Translations under genes and position numbers: made by a program | In this document: positions 12,550 to 22,351 of the stretch, one piece after another | Layout of the letters: the number at the start of each line of letters is the position of its first letter | Position numbering within the stretch: the stretch's first letter is position 1 | Notes under the pieces: model-generated | What the model was told of the DNA's origin: nothing | The model's input: the letters and a program-made list of their open reading frames with translations, nothing else | Database searches by the model: none | DNA from: Gari tellinella | Taxonomy: Eukaryota > Mollusca > Bivalvia > Cardiida > Psammobiidae | DNA: 64,000 nucleotides | Direction of reading: 5' to 3' | Assembly (NCBI GenBank): GCA_922989275.2 | Contig: OV277870.1 | Coordinates: forward strand, 38,498,356 to 38,562,355

Positions 12550-13083
12550 AAATGTATGTGAGATTATGTCCCAAAATTGTGCCTTGAAATGCTGGAGGAA
12601 TTGAGCGTTGGAATTACTTAACATTTAGTGAAGCCTTAACCAATTCCCCCCATAGAAGCGCCTTTTAAGTCAAATTAAGTCTAGTTAGTTTTGGACTATT
12701 TTGAGTTGGTTTTCTTTTGCAATTTATTGTAAAATGACAAACATTGCAGACCCTGATCAGAGAGATTTAGGAGCATTTGGTTCTGAGTCTTCATTGTTGT
12801 ATAGGACAAGTGTACTCTTCACAGGGTTCGCAAAGTACAATTATACTTGTCGCTAGGGCTTATTGGGTTTAAAACTTTAAAAAGTCATTTAAGTAAATAC
12901 ATGTAGCATCACTAAAGCAGTATTTATTTGTAGTTAATACCATTTAATCATTGTTTTTATATCGCAAAAGAGTATCTTTGATATTTCAAGAACTTAACAA
13001 ATACTATACAGTGGAAAATGTCAACAGTATCCTTCTGAGGAAGATAGGAAAGAATGTCACTGTAGATAGGGGGACACTACACG

Positions 13084-13738
13084 CAGAGCTCCAGATAAGG
13101 GGAGTATTTCAAAAACTAAAATCTTTATTTCTGGATTAAACCATATGGCATCACTACTTATTAGAATCGTCTCGAAGAGACGTTTCTATTTAGTAGTAAC
13201 ACTATATGATTTGGTGCTGAAATGAGTGAGAAAACGTTGCATTTGTTCAGTTTACTCCTTCTTATCTGGAACTCTGTTCTTTTGACTGATCATTTTTGAT
13301 ATTCTTTAATTGTTGTCTTCATCTTTCAAACATTTTAGCAACAACCAATGCCTGTGTATTGTGCATAGCGAAGATGATACTCAACTACTTTATGACCTGA
13401 TTACCATGCGCATAGCCCCATTTTCATTCTGACAGCATACACTGTAAATAAAAATTCTGTGATGTTTACTTCTCGTTTACAATCATTTTATTTTGTACAA
13501 GTGTTTTATTTTATTAATACATTTTCTTACCATAACACAGGGCTCCAGATACATGAGAGTTATTTGAGCAAATCCAAAATTTACTCACTCAATTCAGCAC
13601 CAAATCCTACATGTATGGTGTGACTACTCATTAGAATTGTCTCGAAGAGACGATTCAAATGAGCAGTGACGCCATATGAGTAAATTCAGAAATAAAGATT
13701 TTAGTTTTTGAAATACTCTCCTTATCTGGAGCTCTGCA
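13084..13738. mobile_element. MITE with 52-bp terminal inverted repeats
   Basis: Left end 13084-13135 ('gcagagctccagataagggg' onward) is the inverted copy of 13688-13738. The interior has further inverted blocks built on 'agaatcgtctcgaagagacg' (about 13160 and 13630), so two related elements appear nested. Confidence 0.7.
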
Positions 13739-14092
13739 GGTATTGTCCAATCAAAAATTCAAAATGAGATTATGACATGCATTATTGCCTTTATGGACAT
13801 TATGACGTTCATTCACCTTACATGCATACTTTCAGTAATTGAAGGATCTTCATAAATTCAGTTACCATAGCAACCAAAGTCCTTATCTTAATACATGTAC
13901 CGGTAGTATTTTAGCACCTTTCATCACAAAAGTGCCTAATGTTTTACTTTTTCCTAGCCATCTTACTAATTGTAAGTAACATGTTTAAACAGGATGAAAG
14001 TAAAGCAGAAACTCCCACAGAAACAAGTATTTTCCATTTTCTATAAATCTTCAATCACATTCCTTGTTATGTATTGTAATATCTATTTTTAG

Positions 14093-15492
14093 CTCATCTG
14101 AGCTAGCTCAGGGTGAGCTTTTGCACTCCTTGAATGTCCGGCGTGCGTCGTTCATCGATCGTCGTCAACAATTTTAGTGTTTACACTCTAGAGGCCACAA
14201 TATTTATCCAATCTTTCTCAAACTTCTCAGATTGTATATTACCATAAGAGTTCGGATGAGTTCGATTATGGTTGAAATCTGAATAATAGGTCAGGAGTAA
14301 TATACCTTTGAATTGCTGAAAATGCCATGTTTAACAGTGTTTACACTCTAGAGGCTACAATATTTATCCAATCTTTCTCAGACTTGCTCAGATTGTATAT
14401 TACTATAAGAGTTCAAATGAGTACGATTATGGTTGAAATCGGGACTAATAGGTCAGGAATAATATACCTTTGAATTGCTGAAAATGCCATTTTTAACAAT
14501 GTTTACACTCTAGAGGCCACAATATTTATCCAATCTTTCTCAGACTTGCTCAGATTGTATATTACTATAAGAGTTCAAATGAATGCGATTATGGTTGAAA
14601 TCGGAACTAATTGGCCAGGAATAATATGCCTTTGAATTGCTGAAATTGTCATATTTAACATAGAGGCCACAATATTTATCCAATATTCCTTAAACTTGCC
14701 TAAATTGTATATTATTATAAGAGCTCAAATGAATTAAATTATGGTTGAAATCGGATTCATAGGTCAAGAGTTATCCACCTTCGAATTGCTGAAAATGCCA
14801 TTTTTATCAGTGTTTAGCCTCTAGATGCCACAATTTTAATCCAGTTTATCTACAACTTGCTCAGATTGTGTATGACCATATGATTTCAGATGAGTTTGAT
14901 TATGGTTGAAATCAGACTAACAGGCCGTGAGTTATCTACCTTTGAATTGCTGAAAATGCCATATTTAAGAGTGTTTACACTCTAGCGGCTAAAATATTTA
15001 TCCAATCTTTTTCAAAATTCCTCAGATTGTATCTTACTATAAGAGTTAGTATAATTGTGATTATGGTTGAAATCAGACCAATCGGTCAAAAGTTATCTAC
15101 CCTTGAATAGCTGAAAATGCCATTTCTAACAGCATAGACACTCTTGCAACTACAATGGATTTTGATTATACTTGCACACAAAATATATAGCTATAAGTTC
15201 TCGAAGCAGTGCAATTATTGTTGAAATCTAATCATTGTGGCAATAGTTATCTGCCCTTTATATACTTTGAAATGCTAGAAAAGACTTCATTTCAGTATTG
15301 TTTAGGCTCAAGTAACCAGCCCTTGATGTATTCTACTATACTAGAATTATGAGATTATATTCCAAAATTGTTTACATGCTATACTACAAATTTGAATGGG
15401 TTTAGATTAAAATGTGTGAAACAGAAAGGTAAAACTATCAGGCTTCAGTACAAAAGGTGAGCGATATCAGGGCCTTCAGGCCCTCTTGTTAT
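14093..15492. repeat. mollusc-type element with ~160-bp internal tandem repeats
   Basis: Starts 'ttttagctcatctgagc' and ends 'aggtgagcgatatcagggcc' plus 'ctcttgtt'. The interior repeats 'tttacactctagaggccaca' and 'ggttgaaatc' with 160-162 bp spacing (for example 14181, 14341, 14503), with further diverged copies to about 15,300. The same ends occur at 37,811-39,755. Confidence 0.75.
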
Positions 15493-16094
15493 TTTATACT
15501 TATTCATAAATGCAAGCAAATACAGACCCAACAATCCTATTCCGTATCAGATGGCTCGTATCAGATGATGTCACGGCTTTTGTGCAACACAAGTTATACA
15601 CATTTATTTATAGAAAGAAGCCTTGTGCTTGACGTTTCATAATTCCAGGTTTTGATGCTATTTTTTAAAAAAAGTTGAAACCAAGTGTTGATAAACTTTG
15701 AACAAAACATTTCCATTTTAAGCATGAATAACCCACAACACCCTCTTGTAATAATTTCTTCCAAAGGATAAAGCTTAAAACAGTTTAATGCATACCCTTA
15801 AACGCTTAAATGAACGTTATTTGCAAAATGGAAATGTTTTGTTGACCATCATTCATTGTTTGTTAATTTTTCTTCATTTTAACTCTTTCAACACTAAGTA
15901 ACTATTGTGGGTTATAAGGTTCCCTTGTGGATATTTTAGTTACCAAACAAAGAACCAGTCTACATGTGTACCTGGAATTTTGGGTAGTTTAATAATACAG
16001 CTCTAAGTTAGCAAACAATGTAGACCCAGATCAGAGGGTTCCTATTAGGCAACAGTTTAATACAACTTCATTGTAATGTTCCTTGGTAAGTTCT

Positions 16095-16340
16095 CTTAAC
16101 CCATTATCTATGTGCATTTTTACGGCTATAATTTTTTCCTCCATCGATGAAAATATATCCACTTCACATATTCATGAATATGTACTGCAAAAAATATTTT
16201 CTGTATCCTAGCAGATGGTAGCTTAAAGCAGGCTGAAAGTAAACCAGAATGTGCCTTAAGGCACATTCTGCTTTACTTTCAGTCTGCTTTAAGTGGGCAC
16301 CTTATTCAAAACTAGAAACAGGCTGTTGGGTAATGGGTTA
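16095..16340. mobile_element. MITE family A copy
   Basis: Ends 'ttaacccattatcta' and 'gggtaatgggtta' are inverted. The central hairpin 'gcaggctgaaagtaaacc' to 'ttactttcagtctgc' lies at about 16227-16292. Confidence 0.75.
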
Positions 16341-17001
16341 TAGGATTATGTTTATATTTGAGAAAAAAAAATGTTTTGCTCAAATTTTATTCATATAGAA
16401 GAAAGCCACTATATATATATATACATATATATGTACATGTATATTCCTTTTTTAAATGATGATTTTATACAGTACATGTATTAAAGATTTATTTATAAAG
16501 TTATTTTGTGAATAATTATGTTCCTCACATGTGTACAGTGGAGATGTATTCTATCCCATTTACATAAAACCTCGGAGCTTGTTTGTAATTTCTCCATGAT
16601 AAAATTAAAAGCAAATGCAGAGAAATGAAATAAGGAAAATGACCATTTCTCGAAATGTTGACAATAAATTGGGTGGTAAACACTGTGAAGCCTGATCTGG
16701 CTCCATACTGCTGCAATGGACAAATAGTACAGTAAAAACTCCTTATTACGACCACTTATTTGAGTTAATTATTAGGTGTTCAGGACAGGTGACTGCATAA
16801 AGCAATGTGACAGTAAAACAGAAAACTCCTTCAGGAGATTTATGTTTTACTGTCACCTGTATTTTATATAAAAAATATAGCCTTTGTTTAAGTGGTACTT
16901 ATATACTTGATCATGTACTTCAAACATTAATTTCATAGGTCTCAATAAGAAGACTATTCCAACTAGATGAGATTTATGAAACACTATGCTCCCCTGATGT
17001 G

Positions 17002-17007
17002 ACCATG
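17002..17007. repeat. target-site duplication ACCATG, left copy
   Basis: Six bases ACCATG lie directly before the left terminal inverted repeat and recur at 34689-34694 directly after the right one. Six-base duplications are the Polinton hallmark. Confidence 0.95.
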
Positions 17008-17272
17008 AGTAGTGGTATCAGCACGCCAGCTCCACTGTTTGGTGTGCGGTGTGCTCAGACACCCCGTGACCGGAAACGCACAGCCCACGTGACCGGGGAA
17101 AAAAAAAGGGGGGGGGGGCATGGCGCGCGCGCGGCGACCGAAAGGGGTCACGGTCCAGCGATGTCGGCCAATCCCCTCCGCTCGACTGGCTCCTACGGAC
17201 TCGGGATCCGGCGCACCCCGCCCGGCAAGGCGTAAACTCGGCACCGGACGGTGGGGTCAAGGTTCGGCTTGA
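17008..17272 (+). repeat. left terminal inverted repeat of Polinton
   Basis: Positions 17008-17247 match the reverse complement of 34451-34688 almost base for base; the differences I see are the length of a poly-G run and one A/G change. A further 12-base match ('ggttcggcttga') continues after a small indel to 17272. It is GC-rich, unlike the flanking DNA. Frames crossing it on both strands are shadows. Confidence 0.95.
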
Positions 17273-20170
17273 CCTGTCCAATCTCGCGTTTTCGTAGGAC
17301 TCGATGTTCAGGCGAGCTAAAATGGACAGACGGAATGTTGCCTTTCCCCTTATTATCCAAGCGTGAGTCTTTTACGAGTCCTAATACGAAAGTGGTTTTT
17401 TTATGTTCGGTTTATGACATGATACTGGTAGTGTTAGTATAAGCTTTAACCCTTATCTTTCTGAGCGTGACTTGAGGACATGTACAGGTTGAATCCAGAT
17501 CAAACGCTGTCTCGCGCAGTCCCCTCATCAGAATTCATAGGATTCAGTCCAATCACAAATAAAACCACGTTTGAACGTGTTGAAAGACAACACTTTTAAA
17601 GCAGACGATACTTTACTCTGAACATGTATACTCGTTATTAAGCGACAGGATATAATTTTCAGCGAAGCGTAGCGAGAGTTGACAGTCAACCCTTGTATGT
17701 ACGGTTTGAAAGGTAAAATGTCACAGAGAACACCTTTCCTACCACGCAATGCTGTTTGGAACTCAAATACCGATCCCATCGAATACGTTTGAGCTGCCTC
17801 TCACGCCATTATGTTCCACCCGCATGCAACAGGCACTTGTCTGTAGAGAGTGTCTTACTTCTGTTCGCCTTGACTGCATACACGATTGACTGTATCATCT
17901 CTTCTTTTTATTGCGTGTGTAAGAGTGGATATAATTTAACCCTTCTCCTGCTTATTGATCGACGTTTAAAAACCAGTTTGGACCCAGATCAGACTACCTC
18001 CCGACTGACAAATACCTGGTTTCGTGTTCACTCTTTAGTCTGCAAGGGTTTTAGACCACCTAGCATAGACTCTGCGACCTGATGAAATGCGAATATACAC
18101 TACTCCCACTTTTTACAGCGATGTTTTGGCAAACTTTTGTATTGTGAAATAGACATCTGTTTTGAAATGGACTAGCCTGTACTCTATTTGGTATGAATGC
18201 TAGGATGCTGTTCGAAAATGTTCATTTGATTTGCGAGGGAAAAGCATACTTATCAATTTCTCGTTGAATGTAGTGTTTTACAAGATATCGTCTATTTGCA
18301 CATAATTGTGATATGAGATTGGTGCTTTGCATATCCGTATACAATGCATTATACATTTAAAGGGTAGACTAATAAACACATTGTGATGAATTGTCTTTTC
18401 GATTCAGTATCATGTAGTCTGCCGAAATCAGTCTGTGACGGGAAAGTGCTAGAATCTACATAGTCGTTATTGTACATTTTTGTACTTAAGTGACACGATA
18501 AATTATGGTTTGGGTGTAACCAATATTATTGGTTCTTTACTGACATTTTAGTACACCAGGTGTCTAAAGATTGCCCATAACTATTGATGGCTGCTTTGAA
18601 ATAGGTATAAAATCACATTATTATCACTGTCAATTCTCGTATTCTCGTGGTTTCTCATAATCTCGTGTCTTACGAAAACGGATTAAATGGACACTCCCGA
18701 CATCTAGAAATAAGTCAAATCTTTTGCTCGGGTAAATTTATGTTGGAAAATGTTGTAAAGACCAATAAAACATATTTTATGTTTGAATTATCTTTTTCCG
18801 AAATTTCAAATGTAAAACGTGTTGGATATTGTAATTCATTTAATACTAGTGTAAAGTTAAAAATAAATAAACAAACAAAAATTGATGCTACAGACCAGAA
18901 ATTTGTCAATATGATAGATTTAAAGTGACTCTAAAAACACTTCTCTAAACTGAAGAGTTAACCCCCTCCATAGCAACAAACGTTGACAACCAATCAGAAG
19001 GCACGAGAATACGAGAAACATTTGACTGATTCAGATCCTGTAGGGAGGTGTATTCAAACGTAGTAATTACCAAGATATTATTTTATTATTATTTTTTTTA
19101 TGGATGATATACTTTAGTCGGAGTTTCAACTGTTTTTTAAGCCACAAAGAAAAATTCTTAAAAGCAATGTATGTGCTTTATATATATTTTAAGGCTTAGC
19201 CACACGAGAATAGGAGACAACAGCATATATCATATCTATGGGAAATTTACTGTATCACCTCAGTTATAACCTATCCATGCTCAGACATACATCGAGATCT
19301 TTACAGTTGTGGTCAAACGATTTTCTTTAGTTTCTGGATATTGACTAAAGGTGAGTAAAACCTTATAAATATTTGCTTTTAAAAAATCTTAGTGTGATTA
19401 TAAACATTTTTGACAGACAACGTAACGATTAAAACGTAGACACATCTTTGAAAACACGTTTTCTTTATTTAAGTGTAAAGAGAGACCTCACATATGTACA
19501 TTCACTATTTATCGATCTGTAGCATTCTGTTGTTTAATTTAGATTTCAGTTGACATCTAGACATATGTGTATATCTTACCTTTGAGTTTCTATTCCTACC
19601 GAAAATTCGAATCCAAACCCCAAAGACAAGGCAATCGTTGTTTCTTATTAACCATACAACTAAATCAAAGCGCTGGCGGTACTGTTGTTTCGAAAGTTGC
19701 TCTGATATAAACTCGATGTAAAGACTTACAAATTACAAATGGACTCTTTTATACTCGGAATCGCTCCTCAATACACTTGAGGCATTCTTGCAACGTGACA
19801 AGGGGCTCGATCTAATAAAAGGGTTATAACCCCGTAAAGCAGTGTTTTCCATTGAGCAACCTGTGGTTTTTCAATTCGTCATAGCTTCTGTACAGTTCAA
19901 GCTATTAGTTTAAATGTGTTACACCACTTTTTCCAGCACAATAGATACATTCTAATCAAAGGCCATAATTCTAACATGCATTTTAACTATCTCTCCCTTC
20001 CGGACTATCCATTCTCTGAAAGGGTTTGTTAAAGTAGAAAAGTCCTTTTGACTTGAATGTTTACTCACTCTCCGATGACTGTTTGATCACCCATCGCTGA
20101 ACTGTATCATGATTGGTTATTAGCCCGAAGCCAAGCATTATTGCCTGATAGTATTAATAACATCTCCTGA
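17273..20170. other. 2.9-kb left segment of Polinton with no recognised gene
   Basis: AT-rich and without a frame that resembles a known protein; the longest candidates (17756-18082 and 18647-18928) lack domain signals. A perfect 16-bp inverted repeat built on 'ttctcgtattctcgtg' lies at 18634-18649 and 19002-19017, with a third diverged copy near 19201. A good splice donor (AAAG|GTGAGT at 19351) could end a 5' leader exon for the downstream genes. This region may hold promoter, origin or a fast-evolving gene. Confidence 0.55.
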
Positions 20171-20554
20171 ATGTTGTCAGTAGTGACGATGGCACAGAGA
20201 CAGGTAGACGAAGCTCGTTGTTCAAAGACTCTGGACGATTTTAGCGCTATTCACGAGGCATCAGGCCAAGTACTTTGTCAACTCGACGACCGTTTTTCCC
20301 TGATCGTGAAACGTTGTTTCAAGACCACGTACATTCTACTTCGAAGTGGACAAAAAGTGATCAAAATTCCAATTGACGTCTTTGATACTATCTGTAACTC
20401 GCAGCTCACAGTGCACTATCTTAAACATCTGTTAGAACAAGAGAGAGAACAACCTACGTTTCAGGGGCTGTGTTGCTGTTGTGGAGAGCAGTCTGCCACC
20501 GAAAAAGATTGCACCCGACATGAAACGCAAGACCACAGCCTCTGGCAATCATAG
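20171..20554 (+). CDS. Polinton accessory protein 1, small Cys/His-containing, unknown
   Basis: Codes for 127 residues. A second ATG at 20189 (context 'acgATGG') is the likelier start and would give 121. I do not recognise the family. The C-terminal end has a cluster 'CCCCGEQ' followed by C and two H within 20 residues, which could bind zinc. The middle is mixed alpha/beta in composition ('RSGQKVIKIPIDVFD'). It is the first gene of the left accessory block, 94 bases before the next small gene and ahead of the BIR gene, so a role in host interaction is possible but is only inferred from position. Confidence 0.55.
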   Translation: MLSVVTMAQRQVDEARCSKTLDDFSAIHEASGQVLCQLDDRFSLIVKRCFKTTYILLRSGQKVIKIPIDVFDTICNSQLTVHYLKHLLEQEREQPTFQGLCCCCGEQSATEKDCTRHETQDHSLWQS

Positions 20555-20648
20555 ACACGTCTAAAGTGTGGTCTCCGGGTTAAACTCCGGGATTTGATGG
20601 ACAGAGTGGACCTGTTCCCTATAATTGAAAGCCACAAACTATCAAAAA

Positions 20649-21032
20649 ATGTCTTCGTTATTGGACGCATACTTGGATTTTTTCTACGCAAAAGAAATAT
20701 TATATCGTTTACCGCAAGTCATACGTAAAATGTGTGAAGGGTGTTTGATCGACTCATTATCGCAAAGGGATCATACCTGTTTTGACATGAACAAACACGA
20801 ACAGATCGCTCTCTATTTTGACGATATACTAGACATGGTCGACGAACGGGATATTTTATCAAAATGGAAAGTTGCTGCAAACGCCTTAGAGGCTGACTCC
20901 AGAGAATCCATAGCCGAGTATGAGCTCAAAATGCGCTGTATGGACTGGCGAGAGACTATGAAGACATCTGGATGGAAATATAGGATAAAATCAATCGCTA
21001 TACAGCTTATACATTTGGAGAACCGTTTTTAA
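20649..21032 (+). CDS. Polinton accessory protein 2 with C-x2-C-x9-H-x-C motif
   Basis: The first ATG is at 20649 (context 'aaaaATGT'); the open frame extends upstream only by a TTG. It encodes 127 residues. The clear motif is 'CEGCLIDSLSQRDHTC', a C-x2-C-x9-H-x-C pattern near residue 30 that fits a small zinc-binding site. I recall similar Cys-Cys-SQ-x2-H-x-C signatures in uncharacterised proteins from marine animal virus-like elements, but cannot verify this here. The rest is helical and charged, ending without a membrane segment. It lies between accessory protein 1 and the BIR gene on the same strand. Confidence 0.6.
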   Translation: MSSLLDAYLDFFYAKEILYRLPQVIRKMCEGCLIDSLSQRDHTCFDMNKHEQIALYFDDILDMVDERDILSKWKVAANALEADSRESIAEYELKMRCMDWRETMKTSGWKYRIKSIAIQLIHLENRF

Positions 21033-21113
21033 AAAGAAGTCAATTCCTCATCATTTTAAATGAACACACTTTCTTGAAGTTGTCATTGAAAGGACGAACT
21101 TTGGCCTGACGAC

Positions 21114-21389
21114 ATGGATTGCAGGAAGCTAGCTCATCCTACATTTAGATTCTTCAAAGATCGAATAGAAAAATTTACGACGTGGCCGCCTCAGCTGACT
21201 CAACATAAGCATGATCTCGCCCATGCTGGGTTGTTTTACAGCAATGTGAGCGACAGGGTCACTTGTTTTGCATGCGGAGTGACGTTGTATGAGTGGAAAA
21301 CGAGAGATGATCCTTGGATAGAACACTACATTCATTCAAAAGACTGTACATACCTACAAATGGTGGGAGGCTCCGTAGCGATAACATAA
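21114..21389 (+). CDS. single-BIR (IAP-like) protein of the Polinton
   Basis: Encodes 91 residues, almost all of it one baculoviral IAP repeat (about 10-80). The zinc site is complete: C51-x2-C54-x16-H71-x6-C78. The usual 'F..W' opening ('FTTWP'), 'AGLFY', 'DRVTCFACG' and 'W..RDDPW.EH' blocks are also present. BIR domains bind caspases or IAP-binding motifs, or act in chromosome passenger complexes; here an anti-apoptotic role during element replication is an inference from family and context. No RING or UBA domain follows before the stop. The 83-bp repeat array begins 62 bases downstream, and the polymerase gene follows. It may have been captured from a host IAP or from another virus; the single-exon form gives no direct evidence either way. 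Confidence 0.85.
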   Translation: MDCRKLAHPTFRFFKDRIEKFTTWPPQLTQHKHDLAHAGLFYSNVSDRVTCFACGVTLYEWKTRDDPWIEHYIHSKDCTYLQMVGGSVAIT

Positions 21390-21450
21390 CGATCTACAGA
21401 TGACAGATGGCCTTCAATATCATTGTTAAAAAGGATTAGGGTTGGGCGAG

Positions 21451-21950
21451 GATAATGACATTCCTGAGGACGGCGCAAATGGTCTTAATGTCAGTTTTAC
21501 GAGGGCCATAAGTTTTTAAGACTTTCGAGCGAAAATAATGGCATTCCTGAAGACGGCGCACCTGGCGTTTACGTCAGTTTTACGAGGGCCATACCTTTTA
21601 GAACTAGTCGGGTGAGGATAATGGCATTCCTGAGGACGGCGCACCTGGCGTTTATGTCAGTTTTACGAGGGCCATAACTTTTAGAACTAGTCGGGTGAGG
21701 ATAATGGCATTCCTGAGGACGGCGCACCTGGCGTTTATGTCAGTTTTACGAGGGCCATAACTTTTGGAACTAGTCGGGTGAGGATAATGGCATTCCTGAG
21801 GACATCGCACCTGGCGTTTATGTCAGTTTTACGAGGGCCATAACTTTTGGAACTAGTCGGGTGAGGATAATGGCATTCCTGAGGAACTGCGCACCTGTTG
21901 ATTTGAGAGTTTTACGAGGGCCATAACTTTCGAACCCACTCGGCCAAGGT
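21451..21950. repeat. six-copy 83-bp tandem repeat inside Polinton
   Basis: The phrase 'gataatggcattcctgagga' or its close variants begins at 21451, 21534, 21617, 21700, 21783 and 21866, exactly 83 bases apart. Each unit holds 'cagttttacgagggccataa'. Since 83 is not a multiple of three and stops occur, it is not coding. It lies between the BIR stop and the polymerase leader, so it could be an enhancer, promoter or replication element. Middle copies are most alike; the outer ones diverge. Confidence 0.9.
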
Positions 21951-22059
21951 TGATGACGTTCTAAAGCACAGTGCAGCTGGTGTTCGTGAGATTTTAAAGT
22001 CGCGTGTGTGTGTTGTTGTAGTTCATATAATTGAGTTCCATTGCCATAAATTCATTTCC

Positions 22060-22135
22060 AGTCTAGCTTCGGAGCTGTGAAGAAGACAAAGAGCTAAAGG
22101 ACTTACAGCTTGCGCTGATCTAGACATTCATCTGA
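22060..22135 (+). promoter_or_regulatory. candidate spliced 5' leader exon for DNA polymerase gene
   Basis: A donor (TGAAG|GTAGGA, exon end at 22135) and an acceptor (TTTCTGTTTACAG, exon restart at 22347) sit just upstream of the polymerase ATG at 22352. The first base of this leader is not determined by the sequence. Confidence 0.45.
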
Positions 22136-22351
22136 AGGTAGGACATTTATTCTTTTACATGCTGTCAGGGTAAAGACGAAACAAAGTTTTCGAAGCACGA
22201 TAGCTTTATATAACGGACAGTAGCCCACGTTGACAGTGTAAAAACCAAAGTAACAACATCACTGATGGCCTAAACACGTTCTACGATTAAGAATGTAGTC
22301 TCGCCTTGATACACTCTTCTATGGGACATCCCTCTTTCTGTTTACAGAAGT

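Larger units (their letters stand above)
12550..17001. other. intergenic region between vWA gene and Polinton, repeats only
   Basis: Likely 3' UTR of the vWA gene at first, then nested MITEs (13084-13738), a 1.4-kb tandem-repeat element (14093-15492), MITE A (16095-16340), a TA-rich microsatellite (about 16408-16445) and MITE B (16729-16860). No coding exon with family resemblance was found. Confidence 0.6.

Noticed and set aside
16984..17281. Open frames on both strands across the left TIR, mirrored at 34323-34709
   Set aside because: They are by-products of GC-rich terminal repeat sequence, appear in several frames at once and in mirror form at the other end, and have no family signals.
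17756..18928. Frames of 108 and 93 codons in the left Polinton segment
   Set aside because: AT-biased or repeat-like composition, no domain motif, and no support from gene spacing; kept only as an open question for the segment.
20625..20648. Upstream start for accessory protein 2
   Set aside because: The frame opens there with TTG, not ATG; the first ATG is at 20649.
21451..21950. Regular direct repeats that might suggest CRISPR
   Set aside because: Repeats are head-to-tail at 83 bp with no unique spacers, inside a eukaryotic element.
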